NCBI GenBank assembly: GCA_002270465.1
Contig: NQOF01000002.1
Location: 620,001-684,000 of the forward strand
From: Blautia hominis
Lineage (GTDB): Bacteria; Bacillota; Clostridia; Lachnospirales; Lachnospiraceae
Length of the DNA stretch: 64,000 bases
Reading direction: 5' to 3'
Positions 1-9,047 of this stretch are shown here, piece after piece. Position 1 is the stretch's first letter. Every line of letters begins with the position of its first letter. A model generated the notes under the pieces. That model was not told where the DNA came from and did not search any database. It saw nothing but the letters and a program-made list of their open reading frames with translations. The position numbers and the translations under genes are program-made.

Positions 1-217
1 GAACCCGCTGGTGAGCGTCTTAGTCGCAGTTATCGGTTAGCTCACTGGTTCCGGAACGTCGAGCGGACACAGCCCCCTTCCCCCCACCTCTCCGTCCGTG
101 AGCCACACCCCCAAAAAAAACAAGTAAAAAAAAACCACCATCCTATCCCTTGCCAATCAGGGGAGAATGTGACAAAATAGAAGACAGCAGAGGAATAAAA
201 TTACAGGAGGAATTGAT
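1..217. other. Intergenic start of window, no gene recognised
   Basis: No coding frame is supported. Bases 1-52 form an imperfect inverted repeat (GAACC..TGAGC against GCTCA..GGTTC), possibly the end of a palindromic element cut by the window edge. Bases 68-130 are strongly strand-biased, with runs of C followed by runs of A. The AGGAGG at about 205-210 is the ribosome site of the next gene. Confidence 0.5.
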
Positions 218-1666
218 ATGTCAGTATTAGAGAATCTGAAACCGGAAAGAGTTTTTCATTATTTTGAGGAGATTACGAAAATTCCCCATGGTTCTGGGAA
301 TACGCAGGGGATCAGTGATTATCTTGCGGATTTTGCCAAGGAGCATGGACTTCGTTATATTCAGGATGAAAGCGGGAATGTGATTATATTTAAGGAGGCT
401 GCCGGCGGATATGAGAATGCTCCGGTGGTGATCCTGCAGGGACATGTGGATATGGTCTGTGAGAAGCTTCCAAACAGTACCCATGATTTTACAAAAGACC
501 CGCTCACACTTTTTGTTGAGGGGGATATGATACATGCGGACGGCACTACGCTGGGCGGTGATAACGGGATCGCTGTAGCCTATGAGCTGGCCATTCTGGA
601 GGATGATAAACTGCAGCATCCGGCCATTGAGGCTGTGTTTACTGTGGATGAGGAGATCGGACTTTTGGGAGCATCTGCTCTGGATACGACTTCCATGAAA
701 GGGAAGTATCTGATCAATCTGGATTCTGAGGAGGAAGGGATTCTCTGGGCAGGCTGTGCGGGCGGTATGACAAGTATTAGTGAGCTCCCTGTAAAGTATC
801 AGGAGAGAACAGGGATCTGCTATGATATTAAGGTGGATGGACTTTTGGGCGGCCACTCCGGGGCAGAGATTGATAAAATAAGGGCAAATGCCACACTGCT
901 TATGGCAAGGTTTCTCCATGAGTTCAGAGAGTATGGGGAGTTTGGACTTATTTCCCTAAATGGCGGACAAAAGGATAATGCGATTCCCCGTCAGGCACAG
1001 GCTTCTGTACTGGTGGAAGCAGAAGATGGGGAAAGGCTGGTAAGCTATGCCGAAGAATTTACGCAGATGCTCAGAAAAGAATATACAGGTACAGATGAGG
1101 GAATCACGGTGACGACTGTGTGTAAGGGCGAGAAGAGCGCGCAGGTGCTTCACCCTGTAAGCCAGGAAAAAGTGATCTTCTTCCTTGTAAATTATCCAAA
1201 CGGCATTCAGAAGATGTGCGGATTTATTGAGGGACTTGTGGAGACATCCTGTAATGTGGGTGTTACAAGACTGACGGAGGAGTGTTTGACCTGCTCTGCC
1301 AGTGTGAGAAGCTCCGCAGGTTCGGCGAAAAAAGCACTGGGTCAGAAAATACAGTATCTGACGGAATTTTTAGGCGGTGAGTATCATGTGGAAGGGGATT
1401 ATCCTTCCTGGGAGTATCGTCAGGATTCCGTACTGCGTCCGCTGATGGTCCAGGTTTACAAAGAAATGTTTAAGGAGGAGCCTGCTGTCCAGGTGATCCA
1501 TGCGGGTCTGGAATGCGGATTGTTCTACGAGAAGATTCCGGGACTTGACTGTATTTCCATAGGACCGGATATGAAGGATATCCATACTTCTGAGGAGACT
1601 CTTTCCATCTCCTCCACAGCCAGAGTCTATGAATATCTGCTGGAAGTATTAAAAAGATTGAAATGA
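218..1666 (+). CDS. pepD: Aminoacyl-histidine dipeptidase (PepD, M20C family)
   Basis: Cytosolic di-zinc metallopeptidase that cleaves Xaa-His and other dipeptides. The M20 metal site is visible in order: HVDM with His76 and Asp78, GGDNG with Asp115, and DEEIG with catalytic Glu145 and ligand Glu146. The C-terminal part ends with HAGLECG and HTSEE, typical of the M20C subgroup. The length of 482 residues is usual for PepD. The ATG follows AGGAGG at a spacing of about 8. The gene stands alone with about 160 bases to the next start. Its TGA opens a 43-base sequence that recurs after the eutA stop at 26898. Family assignment is firm; exact substrate range is not shown. Confidence 0.93.
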   Translation: MSVLENLKPERVFHYFEEITKIPHGSGNTQGISDYLADFAKEHGLRYIQDESGNVIIFKEAAGGYENAPVVILQGHVDMVCEKLPNSTHDFTKDPLTLFVEGDMIHADGTTLGGDNGIAVAYELAILEDDKLQHPAIEAVFTVDEEIGLLGASALDTTSMKGKYLINLDSEEEGILWAGCAGGMTSISELPVKYQERTGICYDIKVDGLLGGHSGAEIDKIRANATLLMARFLHEFREYGEFGLISLNGGQKDNAIPRQAQASVLVEAEDGERLVSYAEEFTQMLRKEYTGTDEGITVTTVCKGEKSAQVLHPVSQEKVIFFLVNYPNGIQKMCGFIEGLVETSCNVGVTRLTEECLTCSASVRSSAGSAKKALGQKIQYLTEFLGGEYHVEGDYPSWEYRQDSVLRPLMVQVYKEMFKEEPAVQVIHAGLECGLFYEKIPGLDCISIGPDMKDIHTSEETLSISSTARVYEYLLEVLKRLK

Positions 1667-1706
1667 TAGAAAGCACGCTCCGCGAACTTTTTATTGTCAT
1701 AAATAA
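1664..1706 (+). repeat. 43-base 3'-end repeat, copy 1 (with 26898-26940)
   Basis: Starts at the TGA stop of pepD with TGATAGAAAG and contains TCCGCG and GTCAT. By hand alignment 35 of 43 bases match the copy that begins at the eutA stop codon. A short AAAG/CTTT stem flanks the TCCGCG core. Confidence 0.55.
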
Positions 1707-1826
1707 TTGAAATAATTGGAATATTTTCCCCTGTCTGTTCATAAAATGATATGTACGGGTAAGAGCTGGCTTTTTTATGCTCTGGTACAGGCACAGCCGA
1801 ATTTTATGTCAGATGGGGGAATTTTT

Positions 1827-2495
1827 GTGCGGAAATGGATACTGTTTTTTCTGATTTTGGTGTTTGCGGATGTTTTTGCCATCAGTTCCCTGAAAGAACA
1901 TGTTTCCCTGGAAACCCTGCGGGAAGCCGGGATTCCTGTTCACGAGATGGAGAAAGCAGGTATGTCTCCTGAGGAGATGCGGCTTTTTCTGCCTTTTTGG
2001 CAGGATATGGAGTATTTTCCTCTTGCCGTTTGCCCTGTGGAAAAGGAAGATCCGTTTTCTTTTGCGGATACCTGGATGGAGGAGCGGAATTATGGGGGAA
2101 AACGGAAACATGAAGGCTGCGATATTTTCGGTAAAGCAATGCTTTCCGGGTATTACCCTGTCATAAGTGTCACAGACGGAACTGTGGAGAAGGTGGGATG
2201 GCTCCCCTTGGGAGGCTGGAGGATTGGAATCCGAAGTCCGGGAGGAGGCTATTTTTATTATGCCCATCTGAGCGGTTACGGCAGAGAATTTCAGGAGGGG
2301 GAAGCTGTGAAAGCAGGAGAGCTTCTGGGATTTCTGGGTGACAGCGGATATGGCGAAGAGGGGACACGCGGGAAGTTTGCACCCCATTTACATATGGGAT
2401 TATACGTGAGATACGGTAGTGAGGAGGAATATGCCTTAAATCCGTATCCTGTGCTTGTATACCTGAAGAATCATACAAAGGAGATAAGTTACTGA
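1827..2495 (+). CDS. M23-family (LytM-fold) peptidase-like exported protein
   Basis: Probable cell-wall endopeptidase or LytM-fold regulator acting outside the membrane. A single hydrophobic N-terminal segment (about residues 4-18) looks like a signal anchor. The Zn site of M23 is complete: HEGCD supplies the His and Asp near residue 95, and HLHMG supplies the last His near residue 190. The GTG at 1827 is preferred because GGGGGA ends about 6 bases upstream; the longer frame from 1716 has no ribosome site. At 222 residues it is short for the family, with only a small N-terminal region before the catalytic fold and no recognised wall-binding domain. Confidence 0.75.
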   Translation: MRKWILFFLILVFADVFAISSLKEHVSLETLREAGIPVHEMEKAGMSPEEMRLFLPFWQDMEYFPLAVCPVEKEDPFSFADTWMEERNYGGKRKHEGCDIFGKAMLSGYYPVISVTDGTVEKVGWLPLGGWRIGIRSPGGGYFYYAHLSGYGREFQEGEAVKAGELLGFLGDSGYGEEGTRGKFAPHLHMGLYVRYGSEEEYALNPYPVLVYLKNHTKEISY

Positions 2496-2682
2496 ATTTC
2501 TATGGTGAGAGCTATGGAAATATGCTATACTTAATATACCTTACGCGAAAACCAGGCCGTTATAGGGAAAACAAAGCGCGCGGCTCTGGATACCCATTCG
2601 GGCACCCCGTAAATTGTGCCGCAAAAGATGCGGCTGCGATCAGGGACAGAAAAACAGGCGCACTGGTAAGGAGTAATGTCTT
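2496..2682 (+). other. Intergenic leader upstream of relQ, possibly structured
   Basis: About 190 bases without a convincing gene; a 63-codon open frame here lacks a ribosome site. A TATACT box is seen near 2526. A GCCGC/GCGGC hairpin lies near 2617-2634 with other G+C-rich blocks around it. No known riboswitch class was recognised. AAGGAG near 2667 is the relQ ribosome site. Confidence 0.35.
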
Positions 2683-3501
2683 ATGGAGATACATTTATGG
2701 CGTGAACTGCTGATTCCGTATGAACTTGCTGTCAAAGAGCTGGTTATCAAATTTAACCATCTGAAGAAGGAGCACAAAGAAAAGGACCTGTACTCCCCCA
2801 TCGAACAAGTAAGCGGAAGAGTAAAAACAATTAACAGTATTCTGGAGAAAATGCAGAGAAAAAATATATCCTGGGCAGACCTGGAGGAGAAGGTGGAAGA
2901 TATCGCCGGCATCCGGGTCATCTGCCAGTTTTATGAAGATATTGAAAAAGTAGCAGAGATAATCAGAAAGCGCCGGGATATGCAGGTGGTGGAGGAGAAG
3001 GATTATCTCACACACATGAAAGAGAGCGGGTACAGAAGCTACCATATGATCGTTCTGTATCATGTGGAGACTTTAGACGGCCCAAAAGATATCAGGGCTG
3101 AGATCCAGATCCGGACCCTTGCCATGAATTTCTGGGCAACCATTGAACATTCCCTGCAGTACAAGTACAAGGGAAATATGCCGCCTCATTTAAAGGCGCG
3201 GCTGAACCATGCGGCCCAGTCCATTCTGCTTTTGGATGAGGAAATGTCATCGGTACGCAGTGAGGTTATGGATGCACAGAATTCTATGCTGCACCAGTCG
3301 AATCTGGTGTCCGGAATCCTGAATAATATCGAGAATCTATACCACTATTCCAACAAGCGGGAAGTGGCAAAAATACAGGACGAATTTTACCGGATCTATG
3401 AGACAAAGGACCTGTCCAGACTGGAGAGGTTCCACCGGGAACTGGATATTATCGCTGAGGGCTATCGGGCCCAGGCAGTGGCTACAGAAGAGATTATGTA
3501 A
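2683..3501 (+). CDS. relQ: Small alarmone synthetase, RelQ type (GTP pyrophosphokinase)
   Basis: Makes (p)ppGpp from ATP and GTP or GDP. The protein is a lone RelA/SpoT synthetase domain with no HD hydrolase, TGS or ACT part, as in RelQ/YjbM. Visible motifs are the SRVKT-like SGRVKTI, DIAGIRVICQF (the conserved D-AG-R block), ESGYRSYH and AEIQIRTLAMNFWATIEH. A helical C-terminal tail follows, expected for the RelQ tetramer. Length 272 residues. The ATG has AAGGAG about 10 bases upstream. Its 3' end is 46 bases from the rRNA methyltransferase start, so the two may be cotranscribed. Confidence 0.9.
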   Translation: MEIHLWRELLIPYELAVKELVIKFNHLKKEHKEKDLYSPIEQVSGRVKTINSILEKMQRKNISWADLEEKVEDIAGIRVICQFYEDIEKVAEIIRKRRDMQVVEEKDYLTHMKESGYRSYHMIVLYHVETLDGPKDIRAEIQIRTLAMNFWATIEHSLQYKYKGNMPPHLKARLNHAAQSILLLDEEMSSVRSEVMDAQNSMLHQSNLVSGILNNIENLYHYSNKREVAKIQDEFYRIYETKDLSRLERFHRELDIIAEGYRAQAVATEEIM

Positions 3502-3547
3502 AGGAAGAGGTAACTGGAAAGGTACAGTCAGTTACACAGAAAGAAAA

Positions 3548-4906
3548 ATGAATCTGCCGAGTGCTTATGAACAAGAGATGAAAGAACTGCTGGGCACGGA
3601 GCTGGAGGCCTATAAAAAGAGCCTTGACCTGCCAGTCATGCAGGGACTCCGTGTCAATACAGCAAAGATCACATGTGAAGAATTTGAAGCTGTCACACCT
3701 TTCTCCATGGAGAAAGTGCCCTGGATACCCAATGGGTATTTTCTGAAGGATGAGGAGCGTGCATCCAGGCATCCTTATTATTACGCGGGACTATACTACA
3801 TTCAGGAGCCAAGTGCTATGACGCCGGCAAGCAGGCTTCCTGTGGAACCGGGGGATTACGTGCTGGATCTATGTGCGGCTCCGGGCGGGAAGGCAACGGA
3901 GCTGGGCAGCCGGCTCGGAGGAGAGGGGATGCTGTTTGCAAACGACATCAGCAGCAGCAGGGCTAAGGCTTTATTGAAAAATCTGGAGATGGCCGGCATT
4001 CCCAATATTTGCGTGACCAGTGAGGACCCGGAGGTGCTTGAGAGAAATTTTTCGGGTTTTTTTGATAAAGTGCTTATTGATGCACCTTGTTCCGGGGAGG
4101 GAATGTTCCACCGGGAACCCAGGATGATGGAATACTGGAAGGAGAGAGGGCCTGAGGCTTATGTCCCCATACAGAAAAAACTCATTCTTCAGGGTGCCGG
4201 TATGCTGCGCGGGGGAGGGATGCTTTTATATTCCACCTGCACATTTTCAAGGAAAGAGGACGAGGAAGTGATTGAATATCTGCTGCAGAATATGCCGGAT
4301 ATGCGTCTGAAGGAGATTCTTCCCTACGAAGGATTTGCAGAAGGCGCCGGACTTGAAAAATGTGTCAGGATTTTCCCGCACAGAATGCCCGGTGAAGGGC
4401 ATTTTCTGGCTTTGCTGGAAAAGAGCCAAAAGACTGGGGAAGACAGCAGCAGAGACAGGCGGCGTCCGGGAAAAAGAAAGCCGCAGAAGATGCCGGATTG
4501 TGTAGAGGAGTTTCTGTCACTTTTATCCTGCCCCATAGACAGAGAGAGGCTGAAACTGGACCGTGACAGACTTTACCTGCTTCCCGTTAGGGAGGAGATG
4601 CCGAAACTCCGCTATCTCCGCACAGGGCTCTATCTGGGTGACGTGAAGAAGAACAGATTTGAGCCTTCCCAGGCACTGGCTATGGCCTTAAAGCCGGAGG
4701 CATTTGTCTCCTGCATCCGGCTGGAACCGGAGGATGTGCGGGCGGTCAAATACCTGAAAGGGGAGACCCTGGATGTATCGGATCTGCCGGTCACAAAGCA
4801 GAAGGGGTGGCAGCTCATCTGTGTGAAAGATTATCCTTTAGGCTTTGGCAAGCTGGCGGGAGGCGTTCTGAAGAATAAATATTATGCCGGATGGAGATGG
4901 CAGTAA
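3548..4906 (+). CDS. RsmF/NOL1-NOP2-Sun family RNA m5C methyltransferase
   Basis: S-adenosylmethionine-dependent cytosine-5 methyltransferase, probably for 16S rRNA. The SAM-binding motif LDLCAAPGGKA, motif IV DAPCSGEGMF and motif VI LYSTCTF with the catalytic Cys pair are all visible. After the catalytic domain comes a C-terminal RsmF-type extension ending in GVLKNKYYAGWRW, which is probably the PUA-like part. The start at 3548 (protein begins MNLPSAYEQ) is chosen over the longer frame that overlaps relQ, since it matches the family N-terminus, although its ribosome site is weak. The stop TAA overlaps the next ATG (TAATG at 4904-4908). Confidence 0.88.
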   Translation: MNLPSAYEQEMKELLGTELEAYKKSLDLPVMQGLRVNTAKITCEEFEAVTPFSMEKVPWIPNGYFLKDEERASRHPYYYAGLYYIQEPSAMTPASRLPVEPGDYVLDLCAAPGGKATELGSRLGGEGMLFANDISSSRAKALLKNLEMAGIPNICVTSEDPEVLERNFSGFFDKVLIDAPCSGEGMFHREPRMMEYWKERGPEAYVPIQKKLILQGAGMLRGGGMLLYSTCTFSRKEDEEVIEYLLQNMPDMRLKEILPYEGFAEGAGLEKCVRIFPHRMPGEGHFLALLEKSQKTGEDSSRDRRRPGKRKPQKMPDCVEEFLSLLSCPIDRERLKLDRDRLYLLPVREEMPKLRYLRTGLYLGDVKKNRFEPSQALAMALKPEAFVSCIRLEPEDVRAVKYLKGETLDVSDLPVTKQKGWQLICVKDYPLGFGKLAGGVLKNKYYAGWRWQ

Positions 4907-5622
4907 TGGGAAAGATGCGATTGGACAAATACCTGGCTGATATGGGGCTGGGCACCAGAAGCGAAGTGAAAAAGCTTTTGAAAGGCGGGCAGGTGGCAGT
5001 AAACGGCGGGACTGTCACAAAACCGGAGTTTAAGGTTGACCCTGATACCGATGAGATCTTGGCTTCCGGGGAGAAAGTGACATATGAAGATTTTGAATAT
5101 TATATGTTGAATAAACCCCAGGGCGTAGTCTCCGCCACAGAGGACAACAGGGAGAAAACGGTTCTGGACTGCATAGCTTCAAAAAAGAGGAAAGACCTTT
5201 TTCCCGTAGGACGTTTGGATAAAGACACGGAAGGCCTGCTCCTCATCACCAATGACGGGGCTTTGGCCCACAGGCTGCTCTCGCCGAAAAAACATGTGGA
5301 CAAGACATATTTTGTACGCCTGAGAGAAAAACTGTCACAGGAGGACAGCAGGAAGCTGTGTGAAGGTGTGGATATCGGTGAAGAAAATCTGACCATGCCT
5401 GCAGATATCACCGGGTTTGTGCCCGGAGACAGGCAGTGCTGCATTACCATCAGGGAAGGAAAATTCCACCAGGTAAAGCGTATGTTTGCATCTGTGGGTA
5501 ATGAAGTGGTATACTTAAAAAGGCTCTCCATGGGCCCGCTTATTTTGGATGAAGGGCTGAAACCCGGACAGTACCGGAAACTTTCGGCGGAAGAGATAGA
5601 AAGGTTAAAGAACAATGCTTGA
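4906..5622 (+). CDS. RsuA/RluB-family pseudouridine synthase
   Basis: Converts a specific rRNA uridine to pseudouridine. An N-terminal S4 RNA-binding domain (MRLDKYLADMGLGTRSEVK) is followed by the synthase domain with the catalytic motif GRLDKDTEGLLLITNDG. The ATG at 4906 is preferred to 4891: GGAG at 4893-4896 lies 9 bases upstream and the ATG overlaps the preceding stop, implying translational coupling. Its own 3' end overlaps the HAD phosphatase by 8 bases. Family RsuA is clear; the modified base cannot be told. Confidence 0.88.
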   Translation: MGKMRLDKYLADMGLGTRSEVKKLLKGGQVAVNGGTVTKPEFKVDPDTDEILASGEKVTYEDFEYYMLNKPQGVVSATEDNREKTVLDCIASKKRKDLFPVGRLDKDTEGLLLITNDGALAHRLLSPKKHVDKTYFVRLREKLSQEDSRKLCEGVDIGEENLTMPADITGFVPGDRQCCITIREGKFHQVKRMFASVGNEVVYLKRLSMGPLILDEGLKPGQYRKLSAEEIERLKNNA

Positions 5623-6292
5623 AAATATCAATGCAGTATTATTTGATTTGGATGGAACCCTGGTGGATTCCATGTGGATGTGGAAGGCAGTGGACGAGGA
5701 GTTTCTGGCCATGAAAGGGCTGGAGATGCCGGAGAATCTGGAAGAGTTCCAGCAGGAGCTGGAGGGAATGGGATTTACAGAGACTGCGGCATATTTTAAA
5801 GAACGCTTTGCCCTTCCGGATTCTCTGGAAGCCATTAAAAGCACCTGGGTGACCATGGCGGAACACAAATACTGCCATGAGATTCCTCTGAAAAAAGGGG
5901 TGCGGGAGTTTTTAGATTATTTAAAAGAGAAGGAGATCCCCGCTGCCATCTGTTCCAGCAACAGTAAGGAGCTGATCTTGATGGTGCTGAAGGCCCATTC
6001 CATAGAAGGTTATTTTTCCGGCATCACTACCTGCTGTGATGTGCCGGCCGGTAAACCGGCACCGGATGTGTACCTGAAGACAGCAGCGGGATTACATAAA
6101 AATCCAGAGGAATGCCTGGTGTTTGAGGATGTCCCCATGGGGATACTGGCAGGAAAGAATGCGGGCATGAAGGTCTGTGCCGTGGAGGATGCCTTCAGTG
6201 CACAGCAGGCAGATAAGAAGAGAGATTTGGCAGATTACTATATTGCGGATTATTTCCAGGTGATGGACCATACCTATGAGGTGCTCATATGA
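5615..6292 (+). CDS. HAD-superfamily hydrolase, beta-phosphoglucomutase-like
   Basis: Probable cytosolic phosphatase or phosphomutase on a small phosphorylated metabolite. The HAD motifs appear in order: FDLDGTLVDS (nucleophile and acid-base Asp) at residues 10-19, ICSSNS (motif II), Lys in GKPAPDVY (motif III), and VFEDVPMGILAG (motif IV). A helical cap sits between motifs I and II, placing it in the PGMB/GPH-like subfamily I. Overlaps of 8 bases upstream and 4 bases downstream (ATGATGA) tie it into one operon with the pseudouridine synthase and the YgiQ protein. Substrate is not predictable. Confidence 0.85.
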   Translation: MLENINAVLFDLDGTLVDSMWMWKAVDEEFLAMKGLEMPENLEEFQQELEGMGFTETAAYFKERFALPDSLEAIKSTWVTMAEHKYCHEIPLKKGVREFLDYLKEKEIPAAICSSNSKELILMVLKAHSIEGYFSGITTCCDVPAGKPAPDVYLKTAAGLHKNPEECLVFEDVPMGILAGKNAGMKVCAVEDAFSAQQADKKRDLADYYIADYFQVMDHTYEVLI

Positions 6293-8187
6293 TGACAGAG
6301 TTTTTGCCGGTGACCGGAAAAGAGATGGAACAAAGAGGAATCACCCGGCCGGATTTTGTCTATGTGAGCGGTGATGCCTATGTGGACCATCCCTCTTTCG
6401 GCACGGCTATCATTACCAGGCTTCTGGAATCCTACGGTTATAGTGTGGGGATCATTGCCCAGCCCGACTGGAAGGATGAGAACAGCATCTCCGTGTTTGG
6501 AGAACCGCGCCTTGCCTTTCTGGTGTCAGCAGGCAATATGGATTCCATGGTGAACCATTATACCGTTTCAAAAAAGCACCGCAGCACGGATGCTTATTCC
6601 CCCGGCGGAAAAATGGGGCTTCGCCCTGACCGGGCAGTTATCGTGTACGGCAATCTGATACGCAGAACCTATAAACATACCCCTGTGATCATCGGCGGGA
6701 TCGAGGCTTCCCTCAGAAGATTCGCCCATTATGATTACTGGTCTGATTCCCTGAAACGTTCTGTGCTTCTGGACTCCGGGGCGGATATGATCTCCTACGG
6801 AATGGGAGAAAAAAGTATCCTTGCCATAGCAAGAGCGCTCAATGAGGGGACTCCGGTCAGTGATATACACCATATACCGGGTACGGTATACCGTACAAAG
6901 GAAATGCCGGGCGGTGTGCTCCTGCCATCCTATGAGGAGCTGTGCAAAGACAAGAAGGCCTATGCCGAGAGTTTTCGTATCCAGTATGAAAATATGGACC
7001 CTTTTACGGGGAAAGTTTTGGCAGAACCTTATGAGAAGCAGGGATATCTGGTACAGAACCCGCCGTCTAAGCCCCTCACGACACAGGAGATGGATGAGGT
7101 CTATCATCTGCCTTATACCCGCACGTACCACCCCATGTATGAAAAAATGGGGAAAATACCGGCAATTGAAGAAATTAAATTCAGTCTCACCAGCAACCGG
7201 GGATGCTTCGGAGGCTGCAATTTTTGCGCCCTTGCCTTTCATCAGGGGCGGATCGTGCAGGCAAGAAGCCATGAATCCATTCTGGACGAGGCTGTCATGT
7301 GCACAGAGGAGAAGGCGTTCAAGGGATACATCCACGATGTGGGAGGCCCTACCGCAGATTTCCGTCATCCTGCCTGTAAAAAGCAGATGACTAAGGGGGT
7401 CTGCAAAAACCGGCAATGCCTGTTTCCGAAACCCTGCAAAAATCTGGAGGCGGACCACAGGGATTATCTGGAGCTTTTGGCAAAGCTGCGTGAGATTCCG
7501 AGGATTAAAAAAGTATTTATCCGCTCCGGAATCCGCTTTGATTATGTGGAGGCAGACCGGGACAAGGAATTTTTGGAAGTGCTGGCACAACACCATGTGA
7601 GCGGGCAGCTCCGGGTGGCACCGGAACACGTATCCGACAAGGTGCTTTTCTATATGGGAAAACCGGAACATGCTGTATATGAAACATTTTTGAAGGATTT
7701 TGAAAAGGCGAACGCACGCACAGGGAAAAAGCAGTATGCAGTGCCCTATTTCATGTCCTCCCATCCGGGATGCACCATGAAAGAGGCAGTGAAACTGGCG
7801 GAATATGTGCGGGATATGGGATTCACGCCGGAGCAGGTGCAGGATTTTTATCCGACGCCGTCCACCATGTCCACCTGTATGTATTACACCGGACTTGACC
7901 CAAGGACCATGGAGCCGGTATATATACCGAAAGATCCCCACGAAAAAGCCATGCAGCGTGCACTGATCCAGTATAAAAACCCCGCCAACCGGGAACTTGT
8001 AAAAGAGGCCCTCATAAAAGCGGGAAGGACTGACCTGATCGGAACAGACAGAAAATGTCTGATCCGTACAGGAAGGGGAACCGATACAAAGAGAAACGAA
8101 GCGGAGCGCGGGGCCGGAACAAAAGACCGCAGAAATACCCAGAAGAAAAAAACAATAAGAAACATCCACAAAAAGAAGAGTAGGTGA
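6289..8187 (+). CDS. YgiQ-family radical SAM protein
   Basis: Large radical SAM protein of the YgiQ/UPF0313 family, with no established reaction. The N-terminal half resembles a B12-binding-like fold. The 4Fe-4S motif is in RGCFGGCNFCAL (CX3CX2C) near residue 310, followed by SAM-domain motifs such as VAPEH and FYPTPSTMSTCMYYTG. The last 40 residues are very rich in Lys and Arg. Length 632 residues is normal. The start overlaps the HAD stop (ATGATGA), so ATG 6289 or 6292 is used. Confidence 0.9.
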   Translation: MMTEFLPVTGKEMEQRGITRPDFVYVSGDAYVDHPSFGTAIITRLLESYGYSVGIIAQPDWKDENSISVFGEPRLAFLVSAGNMDSMVNHYTVSKKHRSTDAYSPGGKMGLRPDRAVIVYGNLIRRTYKHTPVIIGGIEASLRRFAHYDYWSDSLKRSVLLDSGADMISYGMGEKSILAIARALNEGTPVSDIHHIPGTVYRTKEMPGGVLLPSYEELCKDKKAYAESFRIQYENMDPFTGKVLAEPYEKQGYLVQNPPSKPLTTQEMDEVYHLPYTRTYHPMYEKMGKIPAIEEIKFSLTSNRGCFGGCNFCALAFHQGRIVQARSHESILDEAVMCTEEKAFKGYIHDVGGPTADFRHPACKKQMTKGVCKNRQCLFPKPCKNLEADHRDYLELLAKLREIPRIKKVFIRSGIRFDYVEADRDKEFLEVLAQHHVSGQLRVAPEHVSDKVLFYMGKPEHAVYETFLKDFEKANARTGKKQYAVPYFMSSHPGCTMKEAVKLAEYVRDMGFTPEQVQDFYPTPSTMSTCMYYTGLDPRTMEPVYIPKDPHEKAMQRALIQYKNPANRELVKEALIKAGRTDLIGTDRKCLIRTGRGTDTKRNEAERGAGTKDRRNTQKKKTIRNIHKKKSR

Positions 8188-8191
8188 TCGT

Positions 8192-8950
8192 TTGAAAATA
8201 GCAGTCATAACCGGTGCTTCCTCGGGAATGGGGAAGGAGTTTGTGCGCCAGCTTGCATACAACTACGGCTGGCTGGATGAAATCTGGGCCATTGCCAGAC
8301 GGGGTGAAGTTCTGGAGGAGCTGAAGAAGGAAATCTGTATAAAAGTCCGTGTCATACCTATGGATATTACGGATAAGAAAAGTATCAAGAAGTTAAAAGA
8401 AATGCTGAGGGAATACAAACCTTATGTAAAATATCTGGTAAACGCCGCGGGCTGCGGGGTGCACAGAAGTGTGGAGGTCACACCCACAGAGGACTGTGCC
8501 AGAATGGTGGATCTAAACTGTAGGGCGTTGACAGAGATCACCAGGATCATTCTGCCGTATATGAGGCAGAAAAGCCATATCGTCATGACGGCATCCGCGG
8601 CTGCTTTTATTCCCCAGCCGGAATTCGCTGTCTATGCTGCTACAAAGGCTTATGTACTCAGTTTTTCACGGGCACTTGCCAGGGAACTGCGGGGGTATAT
8701 TGCAGTGACCATCGTCTGCCCGGGGCCGGTAGATACGGAATTTCTGGAGAATATGGGTGGAAAAAGCCGTATACCCTCCTACAAACGCAGGTTTATTGCC
8801 CGTCCTGAAGCTGTGGTAAGCCAGGCTATTATAGATGCTGCCAGAAAAAAAGAAATCTCTATTTATGGATTTTCTATGAAATGTTTTTTTATCCTTTGCA
8901 AAATTGTTCCACATAGGGTATTATTAAAAATTGTAGAACTTGTTTTGTAA
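8192..8950 (+). CDS. Short-chain dehydrogenase/reductase (SDR)
   Basis: NAD(P)-dependent oxidoreductase of the classical SDR fold. Cofactor motif TGASSGMGKEF is at residues 7-17, NAAG near 88, catalytic Ser in TASAAA and YAATKAYV with the Tyr and Lys pair, then CPGPVDTEF. Start is TTG at 8192 with AGGTGA about 7 bases upstream and only 4 bases after the previous stop, so it belongs to the same operon. The C-terminus ends in a hydrophobic stretch (about 225-252) that may associate with membrane. Substrate unknown. Confidence 0.85.
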   Translation: MKIAVITGASSGMGKEFVRQLAYNYGWLDEIWAIARRGEVLEELKKEICIKVRVIPMDITDKKSIKKLKEMLREYKPYVKYLVNAAGCGVHRSVEVTPTEDCARMVDLNCRALTEITRIILPYMRQKSHIVMTASAAAFIPQPEFAVYAATKAYVLSFSRALARELRGYIAVTIVCPGPVDTEFLENMGGKSRIPSYKRRFIARPEAVVSQAIIDAARKKEISIYGFSMKCFFILCKIVPHRVLLKIVELVL

Positions 8951-8967
8951 CTGTTTGGTGCCCACAT

Positions 8968-8994
8968 CCCGCAAGGAAGCGGTTATCATGCGGG
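8968..8994 (+). terminator. Hairpin after SDR gene, weak terminator candidate
   Basis: CCCGCA at 8968-8973 pairs with TGCGGG at 8989-8994 in the gap between the SDR and the next gene. There is no T-run behind it, so termination is uncertain. Confidence 0.3.
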
Positions 8995-9047
8995 GACTGA
9001 ATAATTACCTTGTTTCTAAATGACACTTATGAGGAGACGGATTTTCA

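Noticed and set aside
2522-2713. 63-codon open frame upstream of relQ
   Set aside because: No ribosome site, no recognisable protein, and it overlaps the relQ start; treated as leader.
6568-8262. Long minus-strand open frame (564 codons) opposite the YgiQ-family gene
   Set aside because: It is a codon-phase shadow: no ribosome site, no family, His/Cys-rich composition, while the plus strand has clear radical SAM motifs.
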